Shown: in pieces, positions 63,600-64,000 of the stretch
Position numbering within the stretch: the first letter of the stretch is position 1
Layout of the letters: the number at the start of each line of letters is the position of its first letter
The notes under the pieces: model-generated
Told to the model about the DNA's origin: nothing
Seen by the model: only the letters and a program-made list of their open reading frames with translations
Databases searched by the model: none
Assembly (NCBI GenBank): GCA_032207245.1
Contig: CM063505.1
Span: 179,737,558-179,801,557, forward strand
DNA: 64,000 nt
From: Pardosa pseudoannulata
Taxonomy: Eukaryota > Arthropoda > Arachnida > Araneae > Lycosidae
Direction: 5' to 3'
Program-made: the position numbers and the translations under genes

Positions 63600-63760
63600 T
63601 GGTTAGGGCCGGAACCGGAGTTCAACCTTCGGAACCGGATTTCGTGGTTTCGAATCAAACTGTGGCATGAATGTTCGTAGCCGTTCGTAATCGGCTTTAA
63701 GCTGTAGGTCCCGGTCTCATTATCGTCTTGCAAAATAGACGTAGCGCTCCAAACCAAAAA
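63600..63760 (+). mobile_element. tRNA-SINE with 19-bp target duplication
   Basis: Perfect direct repeat AACATATTGGACAGACGAA at 63581-63599 and 63761-63779 encloses the element. Head TGGTTAGGGCCGGAACCGGAG, B box GGTTTCGAATCAAAC, and tail GCGCTCCAAACCAAAAA. The intact long duplication marks it as one of the youngest insertions here. Confidence 0.9.
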
Positions 63761-63844
63761 AACATATTGGACAGACGAAACGATTGTTTATATTTTGCAT
63801 AATAACTTTATTTACACACACACACAAAACCATATGCATGATGA

Positions 63845-63988
63845 TGAGCGAACACGCAGCGCACTGTGTTTCGAATCTCGTTGCTGGTACAGAAACTTTA
63901 GCAGCTCAGAAACAGCTTTAAACAATAGGTTTCAGTCTAAGGTGTCTTCGCTTCGTAAAATGTTGTCCACAGTACTCCTAACCAAATA
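63845..63988 (+). mobile_element. Diverged tRNA-SINE
   Basis: GTTTCGAATCTCGTTGCTGG, CAGCTCAGAAACAGCTTTAA and CTCCTAACCAAAT follow the SINE order with many changes. Confidence 0.6.
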
Positions 63989-64000
63989 ATACATGAACAT

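Overview
This is a eukaryotic, intron-rich, strongly AT-rich window, full of tRNA-derived SINEs, small DNA transposons and (TA)n/(CA)n arrays. The gene structure and repeats suggest an arthropod, probably an arachnid such as a spider. That assignment is inference: no rRNA, mitochondrial or other marker gene is present.

Positions 1 to about 37,300 hold one gene on the minus strand, a prosaposin (saposin-precursor) orthologue. I traced 27 coding exons from an ATG at 37,226 to a TAA at 251-253. All junctions are GT-AG and the phases agree throughout. The joined reading frame is 2,949 nt, giving 982 residues: signal peptide, N-terminal saposin-A domain, nine saposin-B domains (B1 to B9), C-terminal saposin-A domain. 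Vertebrate prosaposin has four saposin-B domains. B1 to B3 are each spread over four exons with phase-0 introns. B4 to B8 are two-exon units joined by phase-1 introns. B9 has lost its internal intron. A TCACGTGA palindrome 144 bp upstream of the ATG resembles the CLEAR element that controls lysosomal genes in other animals. The 3' UTR runs off the left edge of the window.

The introns are mostly featureless AT-rich DNA. They carry scattered insertions: a SINE with a 13-bp target-site duplication (intron 2), a second SINE family (intron 8), a composite transposon island (intron 10), a 114-bp pogo-like MITE (intron 23), and one copy each of two dispersed repeats whose partners lie in the right half.

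Positions about 37,400 to 64,000 contain no gene I can defend. The region is a transposon graveyard: degraded LINE reverse-transcriptase tails on both strands, a Ty3/Gypsy RT fragment, a possible piggyBac zinc-ribbon fragment, a complete solo LTR with TATA box and poly(A) signal, several copies of one tRNA-SINE family, and hAT-, piggyBac- and Tc1-like MITEs. The clearest piece is a three-level nest at 58,533-59,803, in which a piggyBac-like MITE sits inside a hAT-like element that sits inside a SINE. Two adjacent near-perfect palindromes at 37,807-37,897, about 0.6 kb upstream of the prosaposin start codon, remain unexplained.
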